Shown: positions 25,107 through 25,255 of the stretch, one piece after another | Position numbering within the stretch: position 1 is the stretch's first letter | How the letters are laid out: the number at the start of each line of letters is the position of its first letter | NCBI GenBank assembly: GCA_964578835.1 | Contig: CAZOEL010000088.1 | Coordinates: 1 to 25,255, forward strand | From: CAZOEL01 sp964578835 | Lineage (GTDB): Bacteria > Desulfobacterota > Syntrophobacteria > Syntrophobacterales > Syntrophobacteraceae | Direction: 5' to 3' | DNA length: 25,255 bases | Made by a program: the position numbers and the translations under genes | The notes under the pieces: model-generated | Databases searched by the model: none | Told to the model about the DNA's origin: nothing | Seen by the model: only the letters and a program-made list of their open reading frames with translations

Positions 25107-25181
25107 ACTTTTGCACGAGCCACACATGACAGAGCATTTCCTAGTGGACCGTAAAGATCGTTTCTTCCCGTGGGGGCGGGC

Positions 25182-25203
25182 CCCCTCTCCCTCAGGGAGA
25201 GGG
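25182..25203. repeat. CCCTCTCCC/GGGAGAGGG palindrome
   Basis: CCCTCTCCC and its complement GGGAGAGGG surround TCA close to the right edge. It is a compact hairpin with a 9-bp stem, a form often seen in dispersed repeats of GC-rich bacterial genomes. No second copy lies in this window, so its repeat status is inferred. Confidence 0.4.
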
Positions 25204-25255
25204 TCAATGCTGTTGAATTAAGGAAAAACACCAAGCACAATGACTAACCAACTGA

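Overview
The window looks like a chromosomal stretch of an anaerobic, GC-moderate Gram-negative bacterium. The best guess is a member of Desulfobacterota (the former Deltaproteobacteria; Syntrophobacter- or Desulfomonile-like). This is inferred from the gene families (large PAS/GAF sensor kinases, pyruvoyl arginine decarboxylase beside a deoxyhypusine-synthase-like gene, a membrane spermidine-synthase-like/TPR fusion, small zinc-ribbon proteins) and from dispersed fold-back repeats. No rRNA, tRNA, CRISPR array, integrase or transposase gene was seen.

Layout. Positions 1-1275 hold a degraded copy of a repeat, a truncated PAS-domain remnant and, on the minus strand, a MESH1-type (p)ppGpp hydrolase. 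Positions 1599-4278 form a plus-strand polyamine operon: agmatine deiminase, a deoxyhypusine-synthase-family enzyme and pyruvoyl-dependent arginine decarboxylase. A 209-bp inverted-repeat-bounded segment follows. From 9143 down to 4582 on the minus strand lie three small proteins (two zinc ribbons and one unknown with a C-terminal CxxC) and a large sensor kinase with a periplasmic binding domain. Divergent from these, 9673-13394 is a tight four-gene operon: a BioB/HydE/PylB-class radical SAM enzyme plus a complete NitT/TauT-type ABC importer (binding protein, permease, ATPase). A second orphan sensor kinase (GAF-GAF-PAS-PAS-HisKA-HATPase) converges on it.

At 16739-17821 is a calcium-motif protein of a widespread family. 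It is followed by a 155-bp fold-back (MITE-like) element and a structured leader ending in a strong intrinsic terminator. Next comes a 1138-residue membrane protein joining two MFS-like halves, a spermidine-synthase-like methyltransferase-fold domain and five TPRs. The right end carries a COMT-type O-methyltransferase, a short remnant resembling a zinc alcohol dehydrogenase N-terminus, and an ABC-2 exporter pair, closed by a probable terminator.

How the parts may work together. Arginine decarboxylase makes agmatine, agmatine deiminase makes N-carbamoylputrescine, and the DHS-like enzyme would make a longer polyamine from putrescine. The N-carbamoylputrescine amidohydrolase needed in between is not in the window. 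The radical SAM/importer operon suggests uptake of a small precursor or cofactor tied to an unassigned radical reaction; it is the least explained functional unit here. Both kinases lack an adjacent response regulator.
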